Positions 8,308 to 17,202 of a DNA stretch of 64,000 nucleotides are shown piece after piece. How positions within the stretch are numbered: position 1 is the stretch's first letter; every line of letters starts with the position of its first letter. The notes beneath the pieces were generated by a model that worked only from the letters and a program-made list of their open reading frames with translations, had not been told where the DNA came from and did no database searches. This stretch comes from RYN-230 sp963829725. GTDB taxonomy: Bacteria > Actinomycetota > Actinomycetes > Streptosporangiales > Streptosporangiaceae. The DNA is taken from assembly GCA_963829725.1 (NCBI GenBank), contig CAWHJW010000007.1:62001-126000 (forward strand). Reading direction: 5' to 3'. The position numbers were made by a program, and so were the translations under genes.

Positions 8308-9807
8308 GTGACCGTGATTGAGACCCAGGCCGCAGCCGCCCAGAAGGAGCAGCCCGGGGCACGCCGGCCTGCGGCGCGATCAGCGCCGGCCGGGGCCGGC
8401 CCCGTGGCCGGCGGCGCGCCCGTGCTGTCCCGTGACCCGGAAGCCAGGCTCGACGCGCTGTTCGACGCGGGGTCGGTGAGCCTGCTCACCCCGCACGACG
8501 CCAGCGGGGCCATCGCCGCGACCGGGACGATCGACGGGATGCTGGCGGTTGCCTTCGCCAGTGACCCGCGGGTGCAGGGCGGCGCGATGGGCAGCGCCGG
8601 CTGCGCCGCGATCATCGCGGCCTACGACGCGGCCGTGGCCCACGGCGTGCCGGTCATCGGGCTGTGGCATTCCGGCGGCGCCCGGCTCCGCGAGGGCGTG
8701 GAGAGCCTGCACGCGGTGGGGATGGTCTTCGCGGCGATGACGCGCGCCTCTGGCGTCGTCCCGCAGATCTCGGTGGTGCTCGGCGCGGCGGCGGGCGGGG
8801 CCGCCTACGGGCCGGCCCTCACCGACGTGGTGATCCTCTCCGGCCACGGCCGGATCTTCGTCACCGGCCCGGACGTGGTGCGCAGCGTGACCGGCGAGGA
8901 CGTGGACATGGCCCGGCTCGGCGGGCCCGAGCCGCACAGCCGCCGGTCCGGCGTAGTGCACCTGGTGACGCCCACGGACGCGGACGCGCTCAGCCGGGCC
9001 CGCGACGTCGCGCTGCTGCTCGGCCGGCAGCAGCAGGTGGACCTGGGCCTGGTGACCGGCCAGGATGCCGGGCCGGCACTGGACACGCTGCTCCCGGAGT
9101 CGTTCCGCCGCGCCTACGACGTGCACCCGGTGCTCGCCGGGCTGCTGGACGAGCCCGGCATCGAACTGCACCCCCGCTGGGCGCCGAACGTGGTCACCAT
9201 GCTCGGGCGGCTGGCCGGCCGGACGGTCGGGGTGGTAGCGAACAACCCGCTGCGCCTCGGCGGCTGCCTGGACGCCACCTCGGCAGAGAAGGCGGCGCGT
9301 TTCGTCCGGATGTGCGATGCGTTCGGCGTGCCGCTGGTCGTCATCGTGGACGTGCCCGGCTACCTGCCCGGTGTCGGCCAGGAGTGGGACGGGGTGGTCC
9401 GCCGCGGGGCCAAGCTGCTGCACGCGTTCGCGGAGGCGACGGTGCCCCGGGTCACCCTGGTGACGCGCAAGGCCTACGGCGGCGCCTACATCGCGATGAA
9501 CTCCCGTTCCCTCGGCGCGACCAGGGTGTTCGCCTGGCCGGGAGCGGAAGTGGCGGTGATGGGCGCGATCGCGGCGGTCCGCATCCTGCACCGGCGTACC
9601 TTGGCTGACGTCCCGCCGGACCAGTTGCAGGAGGCGGAGGCGAAGCTGGCCGCCGAGCATGAGCGCGAGGCCGGCGGGCTGGACCGGGCCCGCGAGCTCG
9701 GGGTGATCGATGAGGTCATCGACCCGGCCACGACCCGTGAGGTGATCGCCCGGGCCATCGCCACCGCCCCGCAGGTGCGCGGGCAGCACGGCAACATCCC
9801 GCTCTGA
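8308..9807 (+). CDS. accD: Acyl-CoA carboxylase beta subunit (carboxyltransferase), AccD6-like
   Basis: A 499-residue carboxyltransferase with two crotonase-fold halves, glycine motifs such as GAAAGGAAYGPALTD and a C-terminal KAYGGAYIAMNSRSLGATRV. GTG 8308 is preceded by AGGAGG. It transfers CO2 from a biotinylated alpha subunit (not in this window) to acetyl- or propionyl-CoA, making the malonyl-CoA used by the genes just upstream. The order FAS-II condensing enzyme then accD matches kasA-kasB-accD6 of mycobacteria more than the Streptomyces fab cluster. The first 35 residues are Ala/Pro-rich and probably disordered. Confidence 0.92.
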   Translation: MTVIETQAAAAQKEQPGARRPAARSAPAGAGPVAGGAPVLSRDPEARLDALFDAGSVSLLTPHDASGAIAATGTIDGMLAVAFASDPRVQGGAMGSAGCAAIIAAYDAAVAHGVPVIGLWHSGGARLREGVESLHAVGMVFAAMTRASGVVPQISVVLGAAAGGAAYGPALTDVVILSGHGRIFVTGPDVVRSVTGEDVDMARLGGPEPHSRRSGVVHLVTPTDADALSRARDVALLLGRQQQVDLGLVTGQDAGPALDTLLPESFRRAYDVHPVLAGLLDEPGIELHPRWAPNVVTMLGRLAGRTVGVVANNPLRLGGCLDATSAEKAARFVRMCDAFGVPLVVIVDVPGYLPGVGQEWDGVVRRGAKLLHAFAEATVPRVTLVTRKAYGGAYIAMNSRSLGATRVFAWPGAEVAVMGAIAAVRILHRRTLADVPPDQLQEAEAKLAAEHEREAGGLDRARELGVIDEVIDPATTREVIARAIATAPQVRGQHGNIPL

Positions 9808-9809
9808 CC

Positions 9810-10523
9810 GTGGCAGGCGAGGCCGGCCTGCTGCTCGTGGTCGAGCACGAACGGAACGCGCCCGCCGGGCTGCTCGGGCCCTGGGCCGCCGGGCGCGGGC
9901 TGGAGCGCCGCACGCTGCGCCCGGCCGAGCAGCCGCTGCCCGGGGACGCGTCCGGTTACGCCGGTGTCGTGGTCCTCGGCAGCGAGCAGACCGCGTTCGA
10001 CGACACCGTGCCCTGGCTGGGCGCCGAGCTCAGCCTCGTCGCCTCGGCCATCGACGACGGCGTGCCGGTGCTGGGCATCTGCTTCGGCGGGCAGGTGCTG
10101 GCCCGGGTGCTGGGCGCCCGGCTGTACCGGCTCCCGGAGCCGGAGATCGGCTGGGTCGCCCTGGCCAGCCGGCATCCGGGAGTTCCGCCGGGGCCGTGGC
10201 TGGCCTGGCACCTGGACGCCTTCGAGCTGCCCCCGGGCGCCGTGCCGCTGGCCAGCGGCGGCGCCTCGCTGCAGGCCTACTCGGCCGGCCCGCACGCCGG
10301 GGTCCAGTTCCACCCGGAGGCCACCGAGCCCATCGCGGAAAGCTGGGGCCAGGCCGCCGAGCCGCCGCCGACCGCCGGGCAGGCCGCCCGGCTCCGGGCC
10401 GGCTGGGCCGGGGCGGCGGAGCGCACCGCGGCGGACGCCGCGACGCTGTTCTCGGCGTGGCTGGACGGCAGCCTCGCCGCGCCGCTAGCTGCCCCGGAAC
10501 CAGGGCAGCGGCTCGGCCGGTAG
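9810..10523 (+). CDS. Class I glutamine amidotransferase-like protein
   Basis: A 237-residue GATase domain protein whose GTG follows the accD stop by two bases, so it is probably co-translated with it. The nucleophile elbow reads GICFGGQVLARVLG and the His-Glu of the triad appear in FHPEAT. No synthetase domain is attached, as in stand-alone GuaA-like or PuuD/gamma-glutamyl-hydrolase-like proteins. Substrate unknown. Its attachment to the fatty-acid operon is not obviously explained by lipid chemistry. Confidence 0.85.
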   Translation: MAGEAGLLLVVEHERNAPAGLLGPWAAGRGLERRTLRPAEQPLPGDASGYAGVVVLGSEQTAFDDTVPWLGAELSLVASAIDDGVPVLGICFGGQVLARVLGARLYRLPEPEIGWVALASRHPGVPPGPWLAWHLDAFELPPGAVPLASGGASLQAYSAGPHAGVQFHPEATEPIAESWGQAAEPPPTAGQAARLRAGWAGAAERTAADAATLFSAWLDGSLAAPLAAPEPGQRLGR

Positions 10524-10632
10524 CGTTCGCAGGGCCGGCGCCCGGGGCCAGGAATTCCCGCGGCCCGGCCGGCTGTTGCCCGGGAGGCACGGCGCACCGC
10601 AGCCCGCGCCTGCCCGGGCACCGGGAGGAACC

Positions 10633-11061
10633 GTGACCACGCCACTCGTCAAGCCGCTCTACACGGCCCGGGCCACCGCGACCGGGGGCCGTTCCGGTCA
10701 CGCGGTCACCGATGACGGCATTGTCGATGTGCACCTGCAGCCGCCGAAGGAGATGGGCGGCCTGGGCGGCGCGGCCAATCCCGAGCAGCTGTTCGCCGCC
10801 GGCTACGCCGCGTGCTTCCAGGGCGCGCTGGGGGTGGTCGGCCGGCACCAGGGAGTGAACACCGACGACTCGCTGGTCGAGGCGGACGTCACGATCGGCA
10901 CCGTGCGGGGTGGCGGCTACGGGCTGGCTGTCACGATCAAGGTGTCCATCCCCGGGGTCGGCGCGGACACGGTCCGCGCGCTGGCCGAGGCCGCGCACCA
11001 GGTCTGCCCGTACTCCAACGCGACCCGGGGCAACATCGAGGTGACCCTTGAGGCCAACTGA
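10633..11061 (+). CDS. ohr: Organic hydroperoxide resistance protein (OsmC/Ohr family)
   Basis: A 142-residue Ohr. GTG 10633 follows GGGAGGA. The two reactive cysteines are in AAGYAACFQGALG and HQVCPYSNATRGN, and the family opening (LYTARATATGGRSGHAV) is intact. Ohr reduces organic and fatty-acid hydroperoxides with lipoylated or thiol partners, which fits a position next to lipid genes. No adjacent OhrR-type MarR regulator is seen. Confidence 0.95.
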   Translation: MTTPLVKPLYTARATATGGRSGHAVTDDGIVDVHLQPPKEMGGLGGAANPEQLFAAGYAACFQGALGVVGRHQGVNTDDSLVEADVTIGTVRGGGYGLAVTIKVSIPGVGADTVRALAEAAHQVCPYSNATRGNIEVTLEAN

Positions 11062-11122
11062 CCGTCCCGGCGGCCATCCGGGCCGCGGCACTCCCCGGGC
11101 GGCGGCAGGTAGCGGGCGGCGC

Positions 11123-11151
11123 CCGTCCGCCGCTCAGCGGCCGGCGGACGG
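11123..11151. terminator. Probable bidirectional terminator
   Basis: CCGTCCGCCG at 11123-11132 pairs exactly with CGGCGGACGG at 11142-11151 over a nine-base loop, between the convergent ohr and sensor genes. It overlaps the last codons of the minus-strand gene. No T-run, as is usual in high-GC actinomycetes. Confidence 0.55.
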
Positions 11152-12120
11152 ATGGCGTCCGGCACTGCCCGGCTGCGGGCTGGGCAGCCGGGCCACCACC
11201 CGGACGTCGGTCCCGGCCGCATCGCTGGCCAGCTCGACCGAGTCGGCGACCTGCCGGGCCAGCCACAGTCCCTGCCCGCGGTCCGCATCCGGCTCGGGGA
11301 CCAGGTAGGCGGCAAGCGGGTCGTCCGGCCCGGGCCCGCCGTCACGAACGTGGCAGATCAGCTTCCCGTCTTCCTGGTATACCCGCAGCCGCCGCGGCGC
11401 CCGGCCATGGGCCAGCGCGTTGGTGACGACCTCGCCCACGGCGGTGACGAGAACCTGGGCGGCCTCGCCCGCCACGCCCGCGGCGGCCAGCTCGGCCCGC
11501 AGGAACCGGCGCACCGCACTCAGGTCCCCGGGAACCCCGAAGCCGATCGAGGCGGCGGACGGCGGCGGGTCCTCGGTCACCGACCGCTCCCGGACGAACT
11601 GGGCCGGGTCGGTGTACAGCGGGCTGGGCGCCGTGGCGCCGTCCCGCGCCAGCTCCGGATGTGTCCGCTGCGCGTCCCGCAGCACGCCCCCGGGCAGCGA
11701 CGAGGCGTCGAACGGGCACAGCACCGAGACGGCATAGGGCTGGTAGATGACGTTCGCCGCCGCCTCGGCGCGCAGGTAGGCCGCGATCTCGGCGTCCGCC
11801 TGCCCGGCCAGGTCCTGCTCGGTGACGACCCGGACGGCCCGGCCTGCCGCGGCCTGCGCACGCAGCCAGTCCACCAGGGCCCGGGTGGCCCGTCCCAGGG
11901 GCACGTAGAAGTCCGCCGCGTCGGCGAGCTGCACCGCCTGGTAGTCGGCGCCCAGGTCGCGCCGCAGCCAGCCGAGCCGCCCGGCCGGCACCGCGACCAG
12001 TACCGGCTGGCGCGCGGCGAGGCCCGCACGGATGAACGGCCCGACGGCGCCGGTGAAGTCCCGCGGCCCGCGGTACAGCAGCGCGCGGTGCCGGGCAGGC
12101 AGGGCTTGCGGCCGGCTCAT
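11134..12120 (-). CDS. MEDS-domain sensor with RsbW-like ATPase domain
   Basis: A 328-residue protein. The first ~170 residues form a MEDS/DcmR-like sensory domain (LLYRGPRDFTGAVGPFIRAG, later VTEQDLAGQ). The C-terminal part is an HATPase_c_2 domain (VTAVGEVVTNALAHGRAPR and DDPLAAYLVPEPDADRGQGL), the type used by anti-sigma factors and not by classical histidine kinases. This pairing is common in actinomycetes and is thought to feed stress-response sigma-factor switches. No sigma factor or anti-sigma antagonist gene is adjacent, so the partner is unknown. Confidence 0.88.
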   Translation of the reverse strand: MSRPQALPARHRALLYRGPRDFTGAVGPFIRAGLAARQPVLVAVPAGRLGWLRRDLGADYQAVQLADAADFYVPLGRATRALVDWLRAQAAAGRAVRVVTEQDLAGQADAEIAAYLRAEAAANVIYQPYAVSVLCPFDASSLPGGVLRDAQRTHPELARDGATAPSPLYTDPAQFVRERSVTEDPPPSAASIGFGVPGDLSAVRRFLRAELAAAGVAGEAAQVLVTAVGEVVTNALAHGRAPRRLRVYQEDGKLICHVRDGGPGPDDPLAAYLVPEPDADRGQGLWLARQVADSVELASDAAGTDVRVVARLPSPQPGSAGRHPSAGR

Positions 12121-12243
12121 CGGCCGGCCAGCGTCCCGGGGGGCCTGCCGGACAGGGACATGCTGTCCTTAAGTTGATCCGTCCCGGATAGCGGCCGGTT
12201 GCCCAGGCCGCCCGCACTGATCTGCAGCCAGGCCGAACCAGTC

Positions 12244-13347
12244 TCACCGCCGGGATTCCGCTGCCACGAACACCGCAGCTACCCGGCTGGCGGCTGGTGA
12301 AACAACCGCCCGCCCGCCGTGAACCCGGAGCGCGGGGTGGCCGGCGGCCCGGGGCCCGGCCCGCGGGTCACGCGCGGGCCGGCTCCGGGCCGCCGGGACG
12401 CGCGCGTAGGCGCCGAGGACCAGGTCCCAGAACGCCATCACGTCCACCGACGTGGCGACGAGGGCGTTCCGCGCCCCGGCGGCAGCGGTGAAATCGGTGA
12501 CGGTCATCCCGGAGGTCCACCGGCCGGCCGTCTCCACCTCCACCCGGGCCGGCTCGCAGCCGAACAGGCCCGGCTCGGCCACCAGGGCCAGGGCACACAC
12601 GTCGTGCACCGGCGGCCCGGCGGCCGGCCCCGGCGGCAGCGGTTCCCCCTGGTACCCGAGCAAGCCGGGCAGCAGCAGGTCGGCGCCGAGACGTCCCAGG
12701 CCGCGCATCCGGTCCTGGATGCCGGAGGTGGCCCGGGCCTGCAGGGTCACGTCCAGGCCGACCATGGTCACCTGCCAGCCGGCCCCGAACACGATCGCGG
12801 CGGCCTCCGGATCGACCGCGACGTTGAACTCGGCGGCCGGGGTGACGTTACCGCGGCCGGCCGACCCTCCCATGATCACGAAGTCGCGGACCCACCCCGC
12901 CAGCCGCGGCTCGCGCCGGACGGCCAGCGCGATGTTGGTCAGCGGGCCGGTGGCCACCAGCGTGATCTCGCCGGGTGCCGCGGCGACCGTCTCGACCAGG
13001 AAGTCCACGGCGTGCCCGGGCGCCGGGCCGGCCGGGGCGGGCGGCAGCCGGGCCGCCCCCAGGCCCGATTCGCCGTGCGCGCCGCGCCCATCGAAGACGG
13101 GGCGCAGCAGCGGGCGCGGGCTGCCCGCCACCACCGGGACGTCACGGCGGCCGGCCAGTTCCAGGACGCTGAGCGCGTTCCCGGTGACCAGGCCGAGGTC
13201 CACGTTGCCGCTGACCGTGGTCACCCCGGCGAGGTCTATCCCGGGATGACCACAGCCGAAGATGATGGCCAGCGCGTCATCGATCCCGGGGTCGCAGTCC
13301 AGGATCACCCGGGCGGGCGCCTCCCGGCCGGGTGGTCCCGCGCTCAC
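12244..13347 (-). CDS. Inosine-uridine-type nucleoside hydrolase
   Basis: The N-terminal metal-binding motif DCDPGIDDALAI is diagnostic, and further family segments occur (TTVSGNVDLGLVTGNAL, ATGPLTNIALAVRRE, VIMGGSAGRGNVTPAAEFN with the active-site Asn-x-Asp region). The enzyme cleaves N-glycosidic bonds of ribonucleosides for salvage. At 367 residues it has about 45 extra Arg/Ala/Pro-rich residues after VMAFWDLVLGAYARV, where relatives normally end, so the true stop may have been lost to a frameshift. Its ATG overlaps the upstream small gene by four bases. Confidence 0.9.
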   Translation of the reverse strand: MSAGPPGREAPARVILDCDPGIDDALAIIFGCGHPGIDLAGVTTVSGNVDLGLVTGNALSVLELAGRRDVPVVAGSPRPLLRPVFDGRGAHGESGLGAARLPPAPAGPAPGHAVDFLVETVAAAPGEITLVATGPLTNIALAVRREPRLAGWVRDFVIMGGSAGRGNVTPAAEFNVAVDPEAAAIVFGAGWQVTMVGLDVTLQARATSGIQDRMRGLGRLGADLLLPGLLGYQGEPLPPGPAAGPPVHDVCALALVAEPGLFGCEPARVEVETAGRWTSGMTVTDFTAAAGARNALVATSVDVMAFWDLVLGAYARVPAARSRPARDPRAGPRAAGHPALRVHGGRAVVSPAASRVAAVFVAAESRR

Positions 13348-13538
13348 GCGGCCAGGCCGCTGCCGGAGACCAGCCCCCGGACACGCTGGTTGATGTCCGC
13401 CATCTGCTCAGGCGTTACGTCCGGGCGGAGGCAGATGATGAGCGGCCAGCCGCTGCGCACGGCCTGCTGCCGCAACTGCTGCACCGTCAGGGTCAGCGCC
13501 GGGCTCCACTCGTCAGGGACCGTGACCTCGATGTTCAT
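13344..13538 (-). CDS. Small conserved-looking hypothetical protein (64 residues)
   Basis: ATG 13538 has GGGAGGAA eight bases upstream, a strong site that decides the start. The product begins MNIEVTVPDEWSPALTLTVQ, lacks signal peptide or membrane helices, and looks like a compact alpha/beta domain. Its stop overlaps the nucleoside hydrolase ATG (ATGA), so the two are translationally coupled. I do not recognise the family; a role linked to nucleoside salvage is only a guess from the coupling. Confidence 0.7.
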   Translation of the reverse strand: MNIEVTVPDEWSPALTLTVQQLRQQAVRSGWPLIICLRPDVTPEQMADINQRVRGLVSGSGLAA

Positions 13539-13678
13539 GGTTCCTCCCGTAGCGGGCGGGCCAGGCCGGCAGCCGCGCCGCGCGGCCTGCGGGCCAGCCA
13601 CTCTGGGTTCAGAGTAGGCCGGGCGGCCGGCCGGGGTAAGCACAAACACGCCAGCCCCGGCTCACCCAGGGCCCCGGA

Positions 13679-14197
13679 TCAGCCGGTGGCGTGCAGCCAG
13701 CGGACCGGCGCGCCCTCGGCCGCGCACCGGAACGGCTCCAGCTCGGCGTCCCAGGGCCGGCCGAGCAGCCGGTCGAGCTCGCCTTCGAGGGTCACGGTAC
13801 TCACCGCCGCCACCCCGGACCGGGCACCCGCCGCCACTGTCATGGCGGCCAGCAGCCGGTTCTCCGGGATCATGATGTCCCCGTTGGCCCCCGTGACCGC
13901 GGAGAAGGTGCCGAGCCCGGGCGTGTAGCTGTACCGCACCGCGTCACAGCCGGGGCTGGCCTCCTCGGTGACCTCGAAACGCAGCCGGTTCCAGCCGACC
14001 AGGGCCGAGGCGATGGACGCTGCGGTACCCGGGCGGGCCTGCCAGTTCAGCCCGGCCCGCACCGACCCGGGCGCGGCCGGCTGCCCCACCCAGGACAGAT
14101 CCACGGGCAGGCCAAGCACCCCGGCCACCGCCCACTCGATATGCGGGCACAGCGCCGGGGGCGCGGAATGGACCTGCAGCACGCCGTGAACTGACAC
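13679..14197 (-). CDS. DUF3145 family protein
   Basis: A 172-residue protein with the hallmark beginning VHGVLQVHSAPPALCPHIEW and later RLRFEVTEEASPGCDAVRYS and TPGLGTFSAVTGANGDIM. The family is nearly restricted to actinobacteria and has no assigned function. I chose GTG 14197, which follows AGGGAGGT, because family members start a few residues before the VHSAP motif; an upstream ATG at 14236 adds residues with no family match. Confidence 0.9.
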   Translation of the reverse strand: MSVHGVLQVHSAPPALCPHIEWAVAGVLGLPVDLSWVGQPAAPGSVRAGLNWQARPGTAASIASALVGWNRLRFEVTEEASPGCDAVRYSYTPGLGTFSAVTGANGDIMIPENRLLAAMTVAAGARSGVAAVSTVTLEGELDRLLGRPWDAELEPFRCAAEGAPVRWLHATG

Positions 14198-14488
14198 CAG
14201 ACCTCCCTGCGAGCGACCGAGGTGCGTCTTCCCCAACGACCTCGCCCGGCGCAGTGAACAATCCGGTCATCAGCCAACAACCTGTGCACCGCCCAGTATG
14301 GCGCGGCGCATCCCGGCGGACTGGCTGCCCCCCTGGAAGATCCATGCTCCGCGAAGAATTGTGCCCCACCCGCACACGTCAGCACCAGGCCAGGAGCACA
14401 ATTCCTGGCTCTTTCCTGGCCGCGCCGGGCGGTAAACCGCCCAGAGGGGGCCTAACGGTACAGTGGCGCACCGTGATGTAGTGGGCGG
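14198..14488. other. Divergent intergenic region
   Basis: About 290 bases between the DUF3145 gene and the three-gene ATPase module, with several A+T-richer patches (CAGCCAACAACCTGTGCACC near 14272) and one perfect palindrome listed separately. No RNA gene or short coding frame is supported. Confidence 0.6.
14427..14442. promoter_or_regulatory. Perfect 16-bp palindrome, candidate operator
   Basis: GGGCGGTAAACCGCCC is a perfect dyad with seven-base arms around AA, centred about 55 bases before the GTG at 14489. Its position suits an operator or the core of the promoter for the downstream operon. Confidence 0.5.
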
Positions 14489-15268
14489 GTGAGCGAGCGT
14501 GATATCGCCGGGTTGTTATTCACCGCCGAGATGTACGGCGTGCAACTGGATCAGTTGGCCACCTGGCTGGACGTCAGGCCGGCCGGGGCCCGGTCCGCCG
14601 CGGCGCGCTGGCGGAATCGCGGCCACGCGGAGTCGGCCCGGCTCGGCCCGGGACCGCCCTGGGTATGGCTCACCCGGGACGGCCTGGCCGCCTGCGGACT
14701 GCCGTACGCCGCGGCCGCCCCGGCCCTGTCCCGGCTGGCGCACCTGCGCGCGGTGACCGCGGCGCGGCTGGCCCTCGAATCGGCCGCCGGGTACGCGGCG
14801 GCGGGCGGCTACTGGCGCAGCGAACGGCGGCTGCGGGCCCGGGTCGGCGGCCGGCTGCCGCTGCGTGAGCACCTGCCGGACGGCGAGGTGCACTGGCCGG
14901 AGCCGGCCGGTGCCCGCGGCGGGACTGCGGGCCGCGGCTGGGCCGGGGAGTGCTGGGCCATCGAGGCCGAGCTCACCCCCAAGACGGTGCGCCGGACCGT
15001 GGCCATCATGACCGAGATCCTGACCCGGACCGGGGACTACGGCTGCCCGGCGGCGGAGGCCCGGGTGCCCGGGCGCCCGCCGCGGCACGTCCGCGTGGTG
15101 TACGTCTGCTCGGCTGCCGCCCGCCCGGCGGTGCGGCGGGCCCGCGAGGCGCTCAGCGCCGCCCTGGCCGCCCGGGTCGAGATCCGCGCCCTGCCCCCCG
15201 GCGCGGAACTCATGCCGGCCGGGCGGCGGGTGGCAGTGCCCCGGGCTAGCACGAGCGCGGCGCCATGA
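14489..15268 (+). CDS. Replication-relaxation-like winged-helix protein
   Basis: A 259-residue soluble protein starting at GTG 14489 (alternatives nearby are weaker). The first ~85 residues resemble a winged helix ending in VWLTRDGLAACGLPY, followed by helices (LAHLRAVTAARLALESAAGY) and an alpha/beta part with the acidic series WAIEAELTPKTVRRTVAIM, reminiscent of a PD-(D/E)XK core (E-x-E-x-T-x-K). This resembles proteins annotated as replication-relaxation, usually found beside conjugation-type ATPases on integrative elements. It overlaps the next gene by ATGA. Function is inferred; no integrase, relaxase or oriT is visible nearby. Confidence 0.6.
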   Translation: MSERDIAGLLFTAEMYGVQLDQLATWLDVRPAGARSAAARWRNRGHAESARLGPGPPWVWLTRDGLAACGLPYAAAAPALSRLAHLRAVTAARLALESAAGYAAAGGYWRSERRLRARVGGRLPLREHLPDGEVHWPEPAGARGGTAGRGWAGECWAIEAELTPKTVRRTVAIMTEILTRTGDYGCPAAEARVPGRPPRHVRVVYVCSAAARPAVRRAREALSAALAARVEIRALPPGAELMPAGRRVAVPRASTSAAP

Positions 15269-17202
15269 TCGGGCGGTACCTGGGTTTCCTCGCGGTGCGC
15301 GGGGCACTCAGGCTGGCGGTGCGGCTGTCCCGGTGGGTGGTCCTCGTTGGGCTGATGGTTCTCGCGGCGCCGGTCAGCCTGGTCGCCGGGTACGCGGCGG
15401 CGCTGGCCTGGTTACTCGGCTGGCCGCCGCGCCAGTTGTACCGGGCGGCCGGGTGGTGCCTGCCGATGGTGGTGGCGTGGCTGGCCGCGGCAGCCGCGGG
15501 CGGCACGCCGTGGCCGCGGGTGGCCGCCCAGCCCTACCTGGCCTGGCTGGCCATGTGGCACGACCTCGAGGCCGGGGCGTACCCGCTGGCCGCGGTCACC
15601 ATCGCGCCGGCCGCGATCCCGCTCGGCCTGGCGGCCGGCGGGCTGGCCTGGTCCTGGCGGATCTACGCGCTGGAAACGGGCAGCGGCGGGCTGACCCCGA
15701 GCGCGCCGGCCGCCTTCGACGCCCGGCAGTGGCGGCACCAGGTTCGCTCCGCCCAGGCCCGGATCGCTGCCCCCGGTTCCGTGCCGCTCCTGGCGCGCGA
15801 CGGCGGGGTGGTGGCCGGGGCCACCATCCGCGCCGTGCGGCACCGGTCCCGGCCCGTGGCGGTGCTGCCGTATCCGCGGCTGCGCTCGCACCAGGTGGTC
15901 ATCGGCACGACGGGGACGGGCAAGACCACCCTGCTGCTGCGGCTGTGGGCCGGCTTCACCCGGCGCGGGCTGGAACTGCACGCGGCCGGCGGCGCCCGGC
16001 CGCTGCTGGTCGTCATCGACTGCAAAGGCGGCGCCGACTCGCGGCGGATCGCCGACCGGGCCCGCCGGGTGCTCCGCGCGGCGGGTGCCGCGGCCACCGC
16101 CATCTGGCCGGACGAGGCCAGCCTGTCGCTGTGGGACCTGCCGCCGCACCAGCTCACCAGCACCCTGGTGGACATGATCGAGCACGGCACCGGCGCGGCC
16201 GCGTACTACGCCGACGTGCTGGAGGAGGTGGTCCGGCTGGCGGTGGCGGCGCCGTGCGGGCCGCCCCGTTCCGCGGCCGATTTCCTCGCCCGGCTGGACG
16301 CCGGCTGGCTCCGGATGGCCTACGCCGCCGCCCCGGACGCCGGCGAGCTGGCCCTGCTGCGCTCGGCGGGACGGCACGTGACCGACGTCGCCCTGCGGTA
16401 CCGGGCGCTGCTGCGCCGGCTGGGCGGCGGCCTGGACGGGCCGGGCGCGTTCGGCGACGCGGACGCCTGGTACTGCATCCTGGAGGGCACCGCGGAGATC
16501 GCCGTGGCTGAGGCCCAGGCCCGGGCCCTGGTTGACCTGCTGGCCGCCTACGCCGCGGGCCCGGCGGAGGGCGCCCGGCGGGAGATCCTGCTCGCGGTGG
16601 ACGAGTTCAGCGCGGTGTCGCGGCGGCTGCCAATCTGGCAACTGTACGAGCGGGCCCGCTCGCTAGGCCTGGCGGTCCAGGTGTCCGCGCAGTCCTGGCA
16701 GGGCCTGGCCGCCGACGAGGACGAGCGTTACCGGGTGGCCAGCACCGCGGACGGCGGCATCTGGCTGCTGCGCACCCCGCACCCGGAGCCGGTGGCGGCC
16801 CTGGCCGGATCGCGGCGTGGAGTGGACACGGCCCGCCGCCTGCTCGGCGTGCCCCTGTGGGCCCACGAAGGGCTGTCCCGGGCCGGGAGCACGCCGGTGG
16901 TGGACCCGGACCTGATCCGCGGCCTGGCGGTCGGCCAGGCCGCCTACATCTACCGCGGCGGGGTTAGCTACGTGCAGGTGAAACGGCTGGTGGCGGGCCC
17001 CGCGGAACTGGCCCGCCCGGGGGCGGTGCCGGGCCCGGGGGCGGGGACGGGCGCGGCGGGCTCCTCCAGGTCCGTGACGGGCCGGGAGCCGGCCAGTGTG
17101 GCACCGCCGGGCACCGGCCCGGCACCGGGTAGTGCGCCGGTGGCAGGCGCGCCACCGGACGCGAGCGGGCTGCTGGACGACGCGTTCGGACCGGAACCGT
17201 GA
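15265..17202 (+). CDS. Membrane-anchored FtsK/TraG/VirD4-like ATPase
   Basis: A 645-residue protein. Residues ~10-130 contain three to four membrane helices (e.g. WVVLVGLMVLAAPVSLVAGY). A Walker A loop GTTGTGKTT lies near residues 214-222, a second strand LLVVIDCKGGADSRR follows, and Walker B ILLAVDEF occupies 441-448, then AQSWQGLAADEDERYR as sensor region. This layout is that of coupling proteins or DNA pumps. The last ~70 residues are Gly/Pro/Ala-rich. It starts inside the stop of the upstream gene and its own stop overlaps the following GTG, so three proteins are made together. DNA translocation is the likely activity; the biological role is unknown. Confidence 0.8.
   Translation: MIGRYLGFLAVRGALRLAVRLSRWVVLVGLMVLAAPVSLVAGYAAALAWLLGWPPRQLYRAAGWCLPMVVAWLAAAAAGGTPWPRVAAQPYLAWLAMWHDLEAGAYPLAAVTIAPAAIPLGLAAGGLAWSWRIYALETGSGGLTPSAPAAFDARQWRHQVRSAQARIAAPGSVPLLARDGGVVAGATIRAVRHRSRPVAVLPYPRLRSHQVVIGTTGTGKTTLLLRLWAGFTRRGLELHAAGGARPLLVVIDCKGGADSRRIADRARRVLRAAGAAATAIWPDEASLSLWDLPPHQLTSTLVDMIEHGTGAAAYYADVLEEVVRLAVAAPCGPPRSAADFLARLDAGWLRMAYAAAPDAGELALLRSAGRHVTDVALRYRALLRRLGGGLDGPGAFGDADAWYCILEGTAEIAVAEAQARALVDLLAAYAAGPAEGARREILLAVDEFSAVSRRLPIWQLYERARSLGLAVQVSAQSWQGLAADEDERYRVASTADGGIWLLRTPHPEPVAALAGSRRGVDTARRLLGVPLWAHEGLSRAGSTPVVDPDLIRGLAVGQAAYIYRGGVSYVQVKRLVAGPAELARPGAVPGPGAGTGAAGSSRSVTGREPASVAPPGTGPAPGSAPVAGAPPDASGLLDDAFGPEP

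Noticed and set aside
12319..13617. 432-codon plus-strand frame antisense to the nucleoside hydrolase
   Set aside because: His/Arg/Gln-rich shadow with no motif, whereas the minus strand has the DCDPGIDDALAI signature.
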